Shown: piece after piece, positions 25,068-34,487 of the stretch | Layout: the number at the start of each line of letters is the position of its first letter | Numbering within the stretch: position 1 is the first letter of the stretch | Assembly: GCA_030432235.1 (NCBI GenBank) | Contig: JAUIHT010000004.1 | Span: 458,734-522,733, forward strand | Origin: Verrucomicrobiia bacterium | GTDB lineage: Bacteria; Verrucomicrobiota; Verrucomicrobiia; Opitutales; Cerasicoccaceae | Reading direction: 5' to 3' | Length of the DNA stretch: 64,000 nt | The notes under the pieces: generated by a model | Seen by the model: the letters and a program-made list of their open reading frames with translations, nothing else | The model's database searches: none | Told to the model about the DNA's origin: nothing | Translations under genes and position numbers: made by a program

Positions 25068-25193
25068 GTTCGGGTGTCCTGAGAAATCAGGCGTTTGTGG
25101 AAACACAAACGGAATCCGAACAGCAGTAACAGTAGTAGCAGTAGTGGTAGCTTGAAGACCGTCGTCCCTCGGGGCGGCGGTCTTCTCTTTTCT
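25068..25193 (+). ncRNA. Structured intergenic RNA candidate with intrinsic terminator
   Basis: Between cysK and the photolyase, CCTGA-GAAA-TCAGG (25078-25091) and CGTTTGTG-GAAA-CACAAACG (25092-25111) are two adjacent perfect hairpins, both closed by GAAA tetraloops. GTTCGG (25068-25073) and CCGAAC (25116-25121) could close them into a three-way junction. A tract of AGT/AGC-like triplets (25121-25152) follows, then a 15-bp terminator. The 25064-25069 TATAGT could be a -10 element; if so, the outer stem would not be transcribed, so both readings cannot hold. I recognise no known riboswitch class. Confidence 0.5.
25154..25193 (+). terminator. Intrinsic terminator before photolyase
   Basis: GAAGACCGTCGTCCC (25154-25168) pairs fully, with two G-U pairs, with GGGGCGGCGGTCTTC (25171-25185), followed by TCTTTTCT. 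The G-U pairs form only in the plus-strand RNA, so it acts on that strand. It lies 47 bp before the photolyase start. Confidence 0.85.
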
Positions 25194-25239
25194 GCGCATC
25201 CGGTTTGAGCTTTCGACCGACCGCATTCATACTGTCGAC

Positions 25240-26700
25240 ATGTCGTCAAAAGCACGCCCCTCCCTGCTCTGGTTTCGCCAAGACTTGCGGCTGCACGACA
25301 ACCCTGCCCTGAACGCCGCCATCGAGCACGGGCGCCCCGTAATCCCAGTCTATATCTCGGACGAAGCCGGAGAGGGCGACTGGCCGCCGGGCGGTGCATC
25401 ACGGTGGTGGTTGCACCATGCGCTCCACGATTTGACGGAACAACTGGCCGTTCATGGGCTGCGACTAATCTTGCGTCACGGGGAGTCCATGCAAGCACTG
25501 CATAGCCTCGTCAAGGAAACCGGTGCGGAGGCCGTCTACTGGAACCGCCGCTACGAATCTGCCATCATCACCCGCGACAAAGAGATTAAGGAATCGCTTC
25601 AAGCCGAGGGGTTGGAGGCAAAGAGTTTCAATGCCGCGCTGCTTTTTGAACCATGGACGATAAAGAGTAAAAATGGCGGGCCTTATAAGGTTTTTACCCC
25701 GTATTGGAGGACTTGCTTAAGCAATTCTGTTCCAAAACCGGAAAAAAGCGACCCCGCCCGGGCCACTCCACCAATGTCCTGGCCACGCTCCGAAAACCTC
25801 GAGGACTGGACGCTGCTGCCTCGTCTGGATTGGGATAAAAACTTCTATGATGCCTGGACACCCACCCGGCGCGGTGGCTGGGCACGCCTGCATGCGTTTC
25901 TCGACGGCGCCGCACACGACTACGGCCGGGGGCGCGATGTACCCGGCGAAGACGGTACCTCGCGCCTGTCACCCTACCTGCACTTCGGCCAGCTCGGCCC
26001 GCGGGAGATTTACGACACTCTCAAAAGCAAAATCGACCCGGACCGCGGCGGCGCATGCAAATACGTAGCCGAGCTGGGCTGGAGAGAGTTCTCCTATCAT
26101 ATCCTCTACCACTTCCCGGAGACTCCCACCGAACCGCTCGACCCGAAATTCGCGCACTTCCCCTGGGAGCCTGACGAAAAACTCCTGCGTGCCTGGCAAC
26201 GGGGCCGCACCGGCTACCCGCTGGTCGATGCCGGCATGCGCCAGCTCTGGGCCACCGGCTGGATGCACAATCGCGTCCGCATGAACGTTGCCTCGCTGCT
26301 CGTTAAGCATCTGCAGCAGCCCTGGCAGGACGGCGCGCGCTGGTTCTGGGACACCCTCGTCGACGCCGACCTGGCCAGCAACACCCAAGGCTGGCAATGG
26401 AGCGCCGGGTGCGGTGCCGATGGCGCGCCCTACTTTCGCGTCTTCAACCCTATGACGCAGGGGCAGCGCTTTGACCCGCACGGCGACTATGTCCGCGAAT
26501 GGGTACCCGAGCTGGCCAAACTGCCCGACGCCTTCATCCATCATCCCTGGGAGGCTTCCGCAGACGTATTAAAAGAGGCAGGTGTCGACCTGGGCGACAC
26601 CTATCCGATGCCCGTCATCGACCACAAACAAGGCCGCAACCGTGCCCTGATGGCCTACGAAAAGCTCAAACACTTTGCCAAGGAAAGTACCAAATCATGA
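25240..26700 (+). CDS. phr: Deoxyribodipyrimidine photolyase
   Basis: A 486-residue class I photolyase/cryptochrome. The N-terminal domain starts SLLWFRQDLRLHDNPAL. FAD-domain blocks are WREFSYHILYHFPE, GYPLVDAGMRQLWATGWMHN and the Asn/Asp region DADLASNTQGWQWSAGCGAD with DGAPYFRVFNP just after. This is the CPD-photolyase layout (light-driven repair of UV dimers). It overlaps the next gene by an ATGA, so the two are coupled. Another light-related gene, a BLUF protein, lies at 63139-63594. Confidence 0.95.
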   Translation: MSSKARPSLLWFRQDLRLHDNPALNAAIEHGRPVIPVYISDEAGEGDWPPGGASRWWLHHALHDLTEQLAVHGLRLILRHGESMQALHSLVKETGAEAVYWNRRYESAIITRDKEIKESLQAEGLEAKSFNAALLFEPWTIKSKNGGPYKVFTPYWRTCLSNSVPKPEKSDPARATPPMSWPRSENLEDWTLLPRLDWDKNFYDAWTPTRRGGWARLHAFLDGAAHDYGRGRDVPGEDGTSRLSPYLHFGQLGPREIYDTLKSKIDPDRGGACKYVAELGWREFSYHILYHFPETPTEPLDPKFAHFPWEPDEKLLRAWQRGRTGYPLVDAGMRQLWATGWMHNRVRMNVASLLVKHLQQPWQDGARWFWDTLVDADLASNTQGWQWSAGCGADGAPYFRVFNPMTQGQRFDPHGDYVREWVPELAKLPDAFIHHPWEASADVLKEAGVDLGDTYPMPVIDHKQGRNRALMAYEKLKHFAKESTKS

Positions 26701-27581
26701 AAGTCGCTATCACCGGAGCCACGGGCATGATCGGCAGCGCCCTGAGCAAATCGCTGCAAGCGGACGGCCACGAGGTTATCGCCATCTCCCGTCATGCCGG
26801 CGAAGGCGTTGCGCAGTGGAACCTCGAAAAGGGCACCCTTGAGGTGGACAAGCTCGCCGGCTGCAAGGCGATCGTCAACCTGGCCGGCTCAAGTATCGCC
26901 CAACGCTGGACCCGGGAAGTGAAGCAGGAGATCGTCGACAGCCGTGTGAAAGGCACGCAGCTCATCGCCGAAGCCGCTGCCAAGCTTGACCCCAGGCCTA
27001 CTGTGCTCGTCTCCGCCTCCGCTATCGGTATTTACGGCGCGAACCCCGGTCAGCCCGTGGATGAATCGACCTCCGCCGGCAAGGGCTTCCTCGCGGATGT
27101 CTGCGTGCAGTGGGAAGCCGCCACCGCTCCGGCGGAGGCAGCCGGAATCCGCGTGGTTCACCCGCGTATCGGCGTCGTGCTTTCACCCGATGGAGGCGCG
27201 CTGGCCAAGATGCTCACGCCCTTCCGTGCAGGGCTCGGCGGTCCCATCGGCAACGGCAAGCAGATGGTCAGTTGGATTTCCCTCGACGACCTTGTGCGCG
27301 CTCTGCGCTTTCTCATCGAACACGATTCGCTCTCCGGTCCGGTCAACCTTACCGCGCCTGGCCCGGTCAGCAACGCGGACTTCGCCAAAGCCTTGGCCAA
27401 AACCCTCGACAAACCCTGCGCCCTGCCCGCGCCAGCCTTCGCGCTCAAGCTCGCCATGGGGGAAATGGTCGACGAAACCGTCCTGGCCGACCAAACCGTT
27501 CTGCCCAAACGACTAGAGGAAGCAGGATTCTCGTTTGCGCATACGGACATCACCGAAGCATTGAAGCATAGCCTAGGTTAG
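26697..27581 (+). CDS. TIGR01777 (YfcH-type) NAD-dependent epimerase
   Basis: A 294-residue extended SDR. GATGMIGSAL holds the nucleotide-binding glycines, VNLAGSSIAQRW and LVSASAIGIYG (catalytic Ser/Tyr region) follow, and the C-terminal DUF1731-like segment ends DITEALKHSLG. Genes of this family often sit beside photolyases, and here the ATGA overlap with phr fits that linkage. The substrate is unknown. Confidence 0.92.
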   Translation: MKVAITGATGMIGSALSKSLQADGHEVIAISRHAGEGVAQWNLEKGTLEVDKLAGCKAIVNLAGSSIAQRWTREVKQEIVDSRVKGTQLIAEAAAKLDPRPTVLVSASAIGIYGANPGQPVDESTSAGKGFLADVCVQWEAATAPAEAAGIRVVHPRIGVVLSPDGGALAKMLTPFRAGLGGPIGNGKQMVSWISLDDLVRALRFLIEHDSLSGPVNLTAPGPVSNADFAKALAKTLDKPCALPAPAFALKLAMGEMVDETVLADQTVLPKRLEEAGFSFAHTDITEALKHSLG

Positions 27582-27625
27582 TGCTTTAGTTCTTGGTGCT
27601 TAGTGCTTAGTTCATTTCTTTTACC
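27581..27625. repeat. Degenerate GTGCTTAG leader repeat
   Basis: The words AGTGCTTTAGTTC, TTGGTGCTTAG and TGCTTAGTTC run in tandem in the 86-bp gap. A very similar string occurs in reverse orientation at 61549-61590 before ahcY. Confidence 0.6.
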
Positions 27626-27667
27626 TACGCCAAGCACAGGCACCAACCAACCAAAGCACTCTCTTTC

Positions 27668-28810
27668 GTGAAGCTTCTTGTCCTTACCTCCAGCACCGGC
27701 GGCGGCCACGACCTGCGCGCCAATGCCTTGTGTGCCTGGACGGAGAAGGAGACTGACCTGGGTATCGAGACGGATATCTTCCGACCTCTGGAGGGCTCCA
27801 CCGCGCTGAACCGATTCGGCGTGCGTCTGTACAACGACATCCAGCGTAACCTGCCCGTCGCGCATCACGTCTACTGGAGCTTTCTGGAGGTGGCCGGTCT
27901 CCACCGAAAACCCGGGATGCTCGGCGGCACACAGCCATTTATCGAAAAGTTGGAAAGCTATCGCCCGGACTGGGTCATCAGCGTGCATGCCCACCTCAAT
28001 CACGGCTACATGGCACTGGCACGGCAAGTGCTCGGGCCCGACAAGGTCAAAGTCGGCACCTATTGCGGGGAAATGTGGGGCGGCTACGGCTTCAGCCGGC
28101 ACTGGGTCAATCCGACAGCGGATCTCTTTATCGGCGCCACGGAAGCCTGCTGCACCGCCGCAAGACACATTGGCATGCCGGAGGCGAGAAACATGCTTGG
28201 CGGCTTCATGCTGCGGCCTGCCAGTTATACGCCCTCGCCCAGCCCGAAAGAACGCGCGGAGTATCTGCGGAAGCAATTCGGCTTTGACCCGGAGCGCTTC
28301 ACGCTGTTGCTGGCCACGGGAGCGGTGGGCGCCAACAACCACCTGCGCCTCTTCGAAGCCCTCGACGCCTCCGGACTGGATTTGCAGGTCATCGCGCTCT
28401 GCGGCAAACGCCCGGAGACGCTACAGCGCGTCGCCGCCTGGAAGCCTCGCAGTGCCCACCTGAGCGTGCAGGCCATCCCTTACTGCGAGGACATGCCCAA
28501 GCTCCTCGGCTCAGTCAGCGCCATCGTGGCACGAGGCGGCACCGGCACCACCAGCGAAGCCATCCTGGCTGGCTGCCCGATCATCATCAACGCCCTCGGC
28601 GCACCCATGCCCCAGGAGATGATCACCTTAAAATATCTGCGCAGCCAAGGCATCACGGAGCAAATTAATCGCACCTGCCAACTCCCGGAAATTATCCGCC
28701 CCTGGCTGGAAAATCCTTCTGCTCAAGAGGCCGCCCGTCAGCGCATGCGGGCCGCCCTGCCCCCCGGCAGCCCACGCGCCATCCTGGAACGCCTCTGTGG
28801 CGAAGGCTGA
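27668..28810 (+). CDS. GT28-type glycosyltransferase (MGDG synthase-like)
   Basis: The 380-residue protein starts with GTG. MKLLVLTSSTGGGHDLRANA matches the N-terminus of diacylglycerol/MGDG-type glucosyltransferases. The C-terminal domain has the nucleotide-sugar element VARGGTGTTSEAILAGCP, then MPQEMITLKYL. Such enzymes add sugar to a lipid acceptor at the inner membrane face; here a glycolipid role is inferred. No ribosome site is obvious. It stands in its own leader after a degenerate repeat. Confidence 0.85.
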   Translation: MKLLVLTSSTGGGHDLRANALCAWTEKETDLGIETDIFRPLEGSTALNRFGVRLYNDIQRNLPVAHHVYWSFLEVAGLHRKPGMLGGTQPFIEKLESYRPDWVISVHAHLNHGYMALARQVLGPDKVKVGTYCGEMWGGYGFSRHWVNPTADLFIGATEACCTAARHIGMPEARNMLGGFMLRPASYTPSPSPKERAEYLRKQFGFDPERFTLLLATGAVGANNHLRLFEALDASGLDLQVIALCGKRPETLQRVAAWKPRSAHLSVQAIPYCEDMPKLLGSVSAIVARGGTGTTSEAILAGCPIIINALGAPMPQEMITLKYLRSQGITEQINRTCQLPEIIRPWLENPSAQEAARQRMRAALPPGSPRAILERLCGEG

Positions 28811-28869
28811 ATTTTTCACCTAAGACCTTGCAGTTACGTGACATTCGGCTACGCTGAAGCGTTTTTCCA

Positions 28870-29844
28870 ATGAAGACACATCCGGAGAATGCCACGGGGG
28901 CATCGGCCTCCCAAACGCCGCTCAAGCGCCACTACGACGAGAAATTCGCGGTGACGGACGCTTATCGCGCGTCCCTGCCCGACATGCAGAACAGCGAAAG
29001 CTCGGAGATTCAGGGCGCCAATGTGCCCATCATGCAGGTAGGTATCCACAACTTTCGGCTTCCTTTACGCTACCTGACCGAGGCCCGCGACAACCAAACG
29101 CTGGAGACCTCCGTCACCGGTACTGTCTCCCTGGGTGCGGACAGCAAGGGCATCAACATGAGCCGCATCATGCGCGTCTTCTACGAGTTCAAGGACCGCG
29201 TCTTTGCGCCCGAGCTGCTCGAGGAAATCCTCATCGCTTACAAGCAAAGCCTGGGCAGCAGCCGCGCGCGCCTGAAGCTGTCCTTCGACTACCCGATGTT
29301 GAAAAAGAGCCTGCGCAGCGGCTTGGAGGGCTGGCAGTATTATCAGTGCGCCTACGAAGGCTTCATCGACGACCTCAACCGCTTCCGTAAGGTCGTCCAG
29401 TTCGACTTTATCTACTCCTCGGCCTGCCCCTGCTCCGCCGAGCTGACCGAGCACGCACGCGATGCCCGTCAGATCTACGGCGTGCCACACTCCCAGCGCA
29501 GCAAGGCCCGCGTCATCGTGGAAGTGCGTCCCGGTGACCACGTTAGCCTGGAGGACATCCAGCGCCACTGTCTCAACGCACTTCGGACCGAGACCCAGGT
29601 CATGGTCCGCCGCGAAGACGAGCAAGCCTTCGCCGAGCTCAACGGGGCCCACGTCAAGTTTGTCGAGGACGCCGCCCGCCTGCTCTACGAGCAGCTCAAC
29701 GGTGACGAACGCATTTACGATTTCCAGGTCGCCTGTTCACACCTTGAGTCCCTGCATTCGCACGATGCCGTGGCCGTGATCAACAAGGGCATACGCGGCG
29801 GCTTCACCGCGGACTACGATCAGTTCCAGGATTTGGTTTGCTAA
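28870..29844 (+). CDS. folE2: GTP cyclohydrolase FolE2
   Basis: Type IB GTP cyclohydrolase, first step of folate synthesis, 324 residues. Diagnostic: [16 protein letters not shown], the active-site Cys block [16 protein letters not shown], and [13 protein letters not shown]. The C-terminus has the His-rich [12 protein letters not shown]. FolE2 differs in sequence from FolE and tolerates metals other than zinc. No other folate gene is adjacent. The start used is the ATG at 28870. Confidence 0.95.
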   Translation: MKTHPENATGASASQTPLKRHYDEKFAVTDAYRASLPDMQNSESSEIQGANVPIMQVGIHNFRLPLRYLTEARDNQTLETSVTGTVSLGADSKGINMSRIMRVFYEFKDRVFAPELLEEILIAYKQSLGSSRARLKLSFDYPMLKKSLRSGLEGWQYYQCAYEGFIDDLNRFRKVVQFDFIYSSACPCSAELTEHARDARQIYGVPHSQRSKARVIVEVRPGDHVSLEDIQRHCLNALRTETQVMVRREDEQAFAELNGAHVKFVEDAARLLYEQLNGDERIYDFQVACSHLESLHSHDAVAVINKGIRGGFTADYDQFQDLVC

Positions 29845-29885
29845 TAATCCGTGAAAATAGCGGTTTATCCGTGATATAGCATTGC
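29845..29885. repeat. Degenerate ATCCGTGA leader repeat
   Basis: ATCCGTGAAAATAGC and TTTATCCGTGATATAGC are two near copies about 21 bases apart, just after folE2. Confidence 0.45.
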
Positions 29886-29933
29886 AGCCCAGGCAATCCG
29901 CCATTTGGATTTTAATCCTCGCTGTATCCCCCC

Positions 29934-30452
29934 ATGTCTACTGAAGAAATTTTCGACGTCGTCAACGAACGCGACGAAGTCATTGAGCAGCTTCCGCGCG
30001 CCGTCGTCCACCGCGACAAGCGCCTGCACCGGGCCGTTCATATCTTTGTTTTCAATAGCGAAGGCCGGCTCTATCTGCAGAAGCGTTCACCGCTCAAGGA
30101 CCAGTTGCCCAATTGCTGGACCAGCTCCTGCTCCGGTCATGTCGACTCCGGAGAGGATTACGATACCGCCGCCGTGCGCGAGCTCGGCGAAGAGCTGGGC
30201 GTCCACATCGACGGCGCAGAGACGATGGACTTCCTCTTCAAGCACGAGGCCTGCAAACGCACCGGCTGGGAGTTCGTCCACGTTTACCGGCTGACCTGGG
30301 ACGGTGAAGTCACCTTCGACCCGGTGGAAATCAGCGAAGGCCAGTGGATCGCACCCGCCGACATGGAGCCCTGGATGAAAAGCCAACGTCGCGACTTTGC
30401 GCCCAGCTTCCGCCTGCTTTGGGAAGAAGCCCGCAAACGCGAGCTTGTTTAA
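29934..30452 (+). CDS. Nudix hydrolase (YfcD-like)
   Basis: 172 residues. The Nudix box reads [20 protein letters not shown] followed by LGV, fitting GX5EX7REUXEEXGU. The first part, [19 protein letters not shown] then [17 protein letters not shown], matches the IDI/YfcD-type subgroup. These hydrolyse nucleoside diphosphate derivatives or isomerise IPP; the active-site Cys region (TSSCSGHV) is present. Activity remains open. It overlaps alr by 4 bp, convergent. Confidence 0.9.
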   Translation: MSTEEIFDVVNERDEVIEQLPRAVVHRDKRLHRAVHIFVFNSEGRLYLQKRSPLKDQLPNCWTSSCSGHVDSGEDYDTAAVRELGEELGVHIDGAETMDFLFKHEACKRTGWEFVHVYRLTWDGEVTFDPVEISEGQWIAPADMEPWMKSQRRDFAPSFRLLWEEARKRELV

Positions 30453-31594
30453 ACCGCCACGCGGGCGGTCCTATAGACGCGCGGCACGCGCTTGGTCAGC
30501 GAGCAAAACGTTTCCCAGGGGATGCACGCACCCCACTCGCTGAACTCCGCCACGGTAATGCGTTCATCACCTTGAGCACCGATGAGCACGGCCTCGTCGC
30601 CCACCGATACCGCGTCTTTCAAATCGGTGACATCGACGATGGTCTGGTCCATGGTCACCCGGCCCAGGACCGGGCAACGCTGCCCACCGATGAGCACCTG
30701 GGCGCGGTTGCTGGCGGGCGTGGGAATGCCGTCGCCGTAGCCGGCGGTCAGGACAGCCAGTCGGGAACGCCGCTTCAAGGTGTACGTGCGCCCGTAGCTG
30801 ATAGGCGTGCCCCGGGGCAGCTCTTTGAGCAGACCCACGCGCGTATGGAAGCTCAACACCGGCTCGATAGCCAGGCGCGCCAGCAGGGAATCCTTGTACG
30901 GCAAATGCCCAAACTGCAGTAGCCCGACGCGCACGGCAGTGAACGGACTTTGCGCCGCAAAGCTGTCGATGCCTGCGCTGTTGTCCGCATGAATCAGCAG
31001 GCGATTCACCGTACCTTCAGGCATCTTCTGGATGACGCGAATCAGGCGCTCGCGCTGGGTTTTGGTGTATTCGGCGTCCGTGTCCGCGCTGGAAAAGTGT
31101 GTGTAAATACCCTCCAGGGCAAGCTGTCGGCTCTGCTCCAGTTGGGCGAACAGCGCTTCGGCCTCGGAGTGCCACACACCGAGGCGGCCCATGCCGGTAT
31201 CGACCTTCAGGTGCACACGCAGGGGACGGCCCGCCTTGCGCGCGGCCTTCTCGAATCGCTTGACCTCCTCCGGGCTGGAGATGGTGGCTACGAGGTCGTT
31301 TTCCAGCAGTCTATCTTCCTCGCCGGGGAGGATGGGGCCGAGAACCAGAATCGGCCAGCCCGCGCCAATTTCGCGTACTTCCGCACCCTCGAAGACATTG
31401 GCCACGGCGAAGGCATCCGCCCCACACTGCATGAGGCGCGCAACCGTCTGGTAGAGGCCATGCCCGTAGGCATCGGCCTTGACCACCGCCACGTACTGAA
31501 CGCCGGGCGGCAACGCCGTGCGAATGCGCCCGAGGTTGCGCTCCAGCGCCGCCAGGTCGATGCTGGCCCAAACTCGGTTTTGCGGGGAGGACAT
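30449..31594 (-). CDS. alr: Alanine racemase
   Basis: A PLP enzyme that makes D-alanine for peptidoglycan, 381 residues. The PLP lysine is in [12 protein letters not shown], the second base Tyr in [12 protein letters not shown], and [11 protein letters not shown] follows. [13 protein letters not shown] is the family's dimer-interface block with one atypical residue (usually RPG). The upstream leader is a CCTCTTT tandem on the minus strand. Assignment is firm. Confidence 0.95.
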   Translation of the reverse strand: MSSPQNRVWASIDLAALERNLGRIRTALPPGVQYVAVVKADAYGHGLYQTVARLMQCGADAFAVANVFEGAEVREIGAGWPILVLGPILPGEEDRLLENDLVATISSPEEVKRFEKAARKAGRPLRVHLKVDTGMGRLGVWHSEAEALFAQLEQSRQLALEGIYTHFSSADTDAEYTKTQRERLIRVIQKMPEGTVNRLLIHADNSAGIDSFAAQSPFTAVRVGLLQFGHLPYKDSLLARLAIEPVLSFHTRVGLLKELPRGTPISYGRTYTLKRRSRLAVLTAGYGDGIPTPASNRAQVLIGGQRCPVLGRVTMDQTIVDVTDLKDAVSVGDEAVLIGAQGDERITVAEFSEWGACIPWETFCSLTKRVPRVYRTARVAV

Positions 31595-31707
31595 GAGAGT
31601 AGATAAACGATGAAAGCAAAAAGAGGAAAGAGGAAAGAGGGCTTGCCCAATAGTGTCCTGTGCGGTCAGGCACCGCGGGTCTGGGACGCGCAGCCCCGGG
31701 TCGTGCG

Positions 31708-32349
31708 TCAGCCCGGTTGCCAGCGTTTGTACTCGACGGGCTTGACGGTGTAGACGCCGGGTTGCTCTACAGCGCGAAGCTGCTTTTCATCACAAAGTAA
31801 CTGAGCGTCCGCGGAGAGATCGAGTGTGACCTCAACGGCACGCTCCGGCGGCGAACGCCAGGCCTTGCGCTGACGCAGATAGTACAACGGCAATTCCGGC
31901 GAGATATCCGCATCCGCTACAACGGCGATATCTCCACCGCTTCGCAATGTTATCCAGGCGTCCTTGCGGTAATCCGCGAGAATAACGAAATTCTCCCCTG
32001 CTCTATCGTCGGCAAGCTGTGCCGCCAGTAGCTCCAAGCTGCGATAAGCAAAGACGGGCTTGCTCTTCAACGCAGGCATAGCACGCCAAATACGCAGGGC
32101 CATGGCCGTCACGCGAATGCCTAAGACGGAGCCCGGGCCTTCATCATAGGCAAAGCCAGCGAGCTCCTCAAGGTGCGTGTCCGTCGCGTCGAGGCATTCC
32201 TCCACCAAACCGAAAAGACTGTCCAAGGCAGGTGTTTTCACTGAGCGGCTGACAAGCCAGGCGCTATCCTGCCAAAGCCCGGCAAAAACGCCGGGGCAGG
32301 CAGCGTCCAGAACGAGGATCGGACCACCGCTGGGTAGAGGCTTACTCAT
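31708..32349 (-). CDS. tsaB: TsaB-like tRNA t6A biosynthesis protein
   Basis: The 213-residue protein has the actin-like N-terminal fold: [16 protein letters not shown], then [20 protein letters not shown], which corresponds to the TsaB GPGSFTGLRIG block. TsaB supports TsaD in forming threonylcarbamoyladenosine on tRNA. The match is weaker than for classic TsaB (DTS is DAA here), so a divergent TsaB is the call. Its start overlaps the preceding gene by 8 bp. Confidence 0.75.
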   Translation of the reverse strand: MSKPLPSGGPILVLDAACPGVFAGLWQDSAWLVSRSVKTPALDSLFGLVEECLDATDTHLEELAGFAYDEGPGSVLGIRVTAMALRIWRAMPALKSKPVFAYRSLELLAAQLADDRAGENFVILADYRKDAWITLRSGGDIAVVADADISPELPLYYLRQRKAWRSPPERAVEVTLDLSADAQLLCDEKQLRAVEQPGVYTVKPVEYKRWQPG

Positions 32350-32656
32350 CGAGCAGGCTCCAAGGTTGACGTTTGACCGCAGCGATATCGCCCCGAGCCA
32401 GGGCCAGCCAAAGCTCAAGGGCTTTTTTGAAATTCACGCCCAACATCTCGCGGGTGGGCTCGTCCAGCATATCGTTATGCAGCTGCACGGCACCGGAGGT
32501 GAATACGGTCAAGGTCCAGTGCGTCTCTCCATGGGTCAACCAGACCTCGGCGTGGTCGTCGCGATCCTCATCCAGGCTGCGCAGGATTTCGCGCAGGGTC
32601 TTCTCCGGAGGATTGAGCTCGGTAACGCCATCGCGGTCTGTGGTGAAGTAGGACAC
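32342..32656 (-). CDS. Small conserved-looking protein, unknown function
   Basis: 104 residues without signal peptide; begins MSYFTTDRDGVTELNPPEKT and ends [10 protein letters not shown] helix-rich part (LREILRSLDEDRD) is followed by strands around WLTHGETHWTLTVFTSGAVQ. No motif recognised. The tsaB start overlaps its end by 8 bp, so the two are probably co-transcribed with the zinc-ribbon and rpoN genes. Confidence 0.72.
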   Translation of the reverse strand: MSYFTTDRDGVTELNPPEKTLREILRSLDEDRDDHAEVWLTHGETHWTLTVFTSGAVQLHNDMLDEPTREMLGVNFKKALELWLALARGDIAAVKRQPWSLLDE

Positions 32657-32714
32657 AAGGGAATGCGGAATTCAAAAAAGCAGAGTGCAGAAAGAGACAC
32701 GGGCTGCAAGCGTC

Positions 32715-33008
32715 TCAGAAGGGCTTATGCATACGCGTCTCACCGCAATAGAGGCAAGTCATGTGATGGCCGGCCAGGATGCGGCCGCACCGACGGCAGG
32801 GCACAGGCGGCTGCACGGTGTCCTTTTTCCCGTCGTACTTGCCATCCATCAGGTCGAGGCGGGTCATGTGCTCGATGAGATCGATATCCTCCAAGCCCTG
32901 TTTCTCTTTAACAATCTCCCAGAGAGCCTCACAGATGAGCGACAGACGTTCCAGCTCCTGCTTGAGCTCCTTGACCGACTCGTTCCCGCTCTGGGGCTGA
33001 AATTGCAT
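32715..33008 (-). CDS. Zinc-ribbon protein
   Basis: 97 residues: an N-terminal coiled segment (VKELKQELERLSLICEALWE) and a C-terminal zinc ribbon CRRCGRILAGHHMTCLYCGE. The CxxC-CxxC spacing is a good zinc site. It starts 6 bp after rpoN on the same strand and probably belongs to its operon. Role unknown. Confidence 0.8.
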   Translation of the reverse strand: MQFQPQSGNESVKELKQELERLSLICEALWEIVKEKQGLEDIDLIEHMTRLDLMDGKYDGKKDTVQPPVPCRRCGRILAGHHMTCLYCGETRMHKPF

Positions 33009-33014
33009 GGCGGC

Positions 33015-34469
33015 TTAATCGTAGCGGCGGCGCAGGTTGGTAGGCAGGATGCCCAACTCCTCGCGGTACTTGGCCACGGTGCGGCGGGCGATTTTGACGT
33101 CTTCCTCGGCCAGTATCTTGACGATGTCCTGGTCACTGAGTGGCTTGGCCGGGTTTTCCGACTCGATAATCTGGGCAATGCGGTCCTTCACGCTCTTGTT
33201 GGAGAGCGATTGGCCGTTGGACGAGGTGTAGCCGGGAGTGAAGAAGAACTTGAACTCGAAAACGCCGTGCGGGGTTTCGATGAACTTGTTGGCGATGGCG
33301 CGGCTGACGGTGGTCTCGTGGACGCCGACCTCCTGCGCGATCTGGTTCATGGTGAGTGGCCGCAGCTTAGACACGCCGTGATCGAAGAACTCACCCTGGT
33401 ACTTGAGGATTTCGCGGGTGATGCGCTCAATGGTCTGCTGACGCTGCTCGATGGAGTTGATGAGGAATTTGCCGGAGCGGATTTTTTCGCGCAGATACTC
33501 GCGGTCCTTGGCGCTGGCCATGCCGCGCGCGATGATGTCCTTGTAGGTGCTGCTGATGCGCAGACGCGGAATATAGTCGTTGTTGAGGACGACATTCCAG
33601 ACATCGCCGTCTTTTTCCACGCGCACATCGGGCACGATAACACGGTTGTTGTCCTCGCTGAAACGGCGGCCCGGCGCGGGGTCGAGCGCGGCGATTTCCT
33701 CCAGAGCGCCCTGGACGTCAGGCACGCTGGCGGCGGCCTTGCGAGCAATCTCAGGGATACGTCGGCGCAGGAGCAAATCGTAGTGATCGCGTACGATGCG
33801 CGAGGCCAGGCTGCCGCCACGACCGAGCAGACGCAGTTGCGTGAGCAGGCAGTCCTTCAGATCGGCCGAGCCGATACCGGGCGGGTCAAAGCCCTTCAGC
33901 AGCTCGGCGGCGTGCTGCATGTCACGCAAAGGGAGGTTGGCCAGCAGGGCCAAATCGGAAAGGGACGACGTAAGAAAACCGCGATCATCCAGGCTGCCCA
34001 CTAGGTAGTCCATGGCCTCCCGCTCGAACTTGGTCAGATCCACCAAATCGGCCTGACACAGTAGATGCTCCTGCAGCGAAGTCTCGCTGACCAGGGAATC
34101 GAAAAAGTGCTGGCGGCGCTCAGCATCCTCACTGGTGTAATGACTGTTGGCGCTTTCCTGGGCGTAGTACTCCCGGAAGTCCTCGTTCATTTTGCTGAGG
34201 ATGGAAAAGTCCTCGTCGCTCAGGCTCATCTCGCCGTCCGACTCGTCGCTGCTGCTCTCGGCGCCGTTTTGATCCTGCGCCTCCTGCTCCAGGCTGACAC
34301 CCTCCCCGGACAACTCCTCCAGCGTCGGATTGCTTTGCAGCTCCTCCAGGATGGCATTGCGCAACTCCAGCGTGGGCGCTTGCAGGATTTTCAGGGACTG
34401 ACGCAACTGCGGCGCGAGGACGAGTGTCTGCGCCTGTTTCTGTACCTGCTGGAGTCCCTGGCTTGCCAT
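33015..34469 (-). CDS. rpoN: RNA polymerase sigma-54 factor
   Basis: A 484-residue sigma-54. Region I is Gln/Leu-rich (APQLRQSLKILQAPTLELRN). The core-binding and HTH parts follow, ending with the RpoN box ARRTVAKYREELGI. Region II is acidic, as usual. Sigma-54 needs enhancer-binding ATPases, none of which is in the window. It is followed by the zinc-ribbon gene and preceded by a Ser/Thr kinase gene 18 bp away on the same strand. Confidence 0.96.
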   Translation of the reverse strand: MASQGLQQVQKQAQTLVLAPQLRQSLKILQAPTLELRNAILEELQSNPTLEELSGEGVSLEQEAQDQNGAESSSDESDGEMSLSDEDFSILSKMNEDFREYYAQESANSHYTSEDAERRQHFFDSLVSETSLQEHLLCQADLVDLTKFEREAMDYLVGSLDDRGFLTSSLSDLALLANLPLRDMQHAAELLKGFDPPGIGSADLKDCLLTQLRLLGRGGSLASRIVRDHYDLLLRRRIPEIARKAAASVPDVQGALEEIAALDPAPGRRFSEDNNRVIVPDVRVEKDGDVWNVVLNNDYIPRLRISSTYKDIIARGMASAKDREYLREKIRSGKFLINSIEQRQQTIERITREILKYQGEFFDHGVSKLRPLTMNQIAQEVGVHETTVSRAIANKFIETPHGVFEFKFFFTPGYTSSNGQSLSNKSVKDRIAQIIESENPAKPLSDQDIVKILAEEDVKIARRTVAKYREELGILPTNLRRRYD

Positions 34470-34487
34470 GCTTGCTGTTTATACCGC

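Noticed and set aside
25078..25121. Hammerhead ribozyme
   Set aside because: CTGAGA and GAAA words are present, but the core order (CUGAUGA, stem, GAAA, stem, cleavage site) does not fit.
25092..25152. Leader peptide with Val-rich codons controlling attenuation
   Set aside because: The Val/Ala/Thr frame has no usable start codon after the upstream in-frame stop, so it is kept only as a pattern, not a gene.
32685..34004. 440-codon open frame opposite rpoN
   Set aside because: The rpoN protein on the other strand is full length with its RpoN box; the opposite frame has no recognisable domain.
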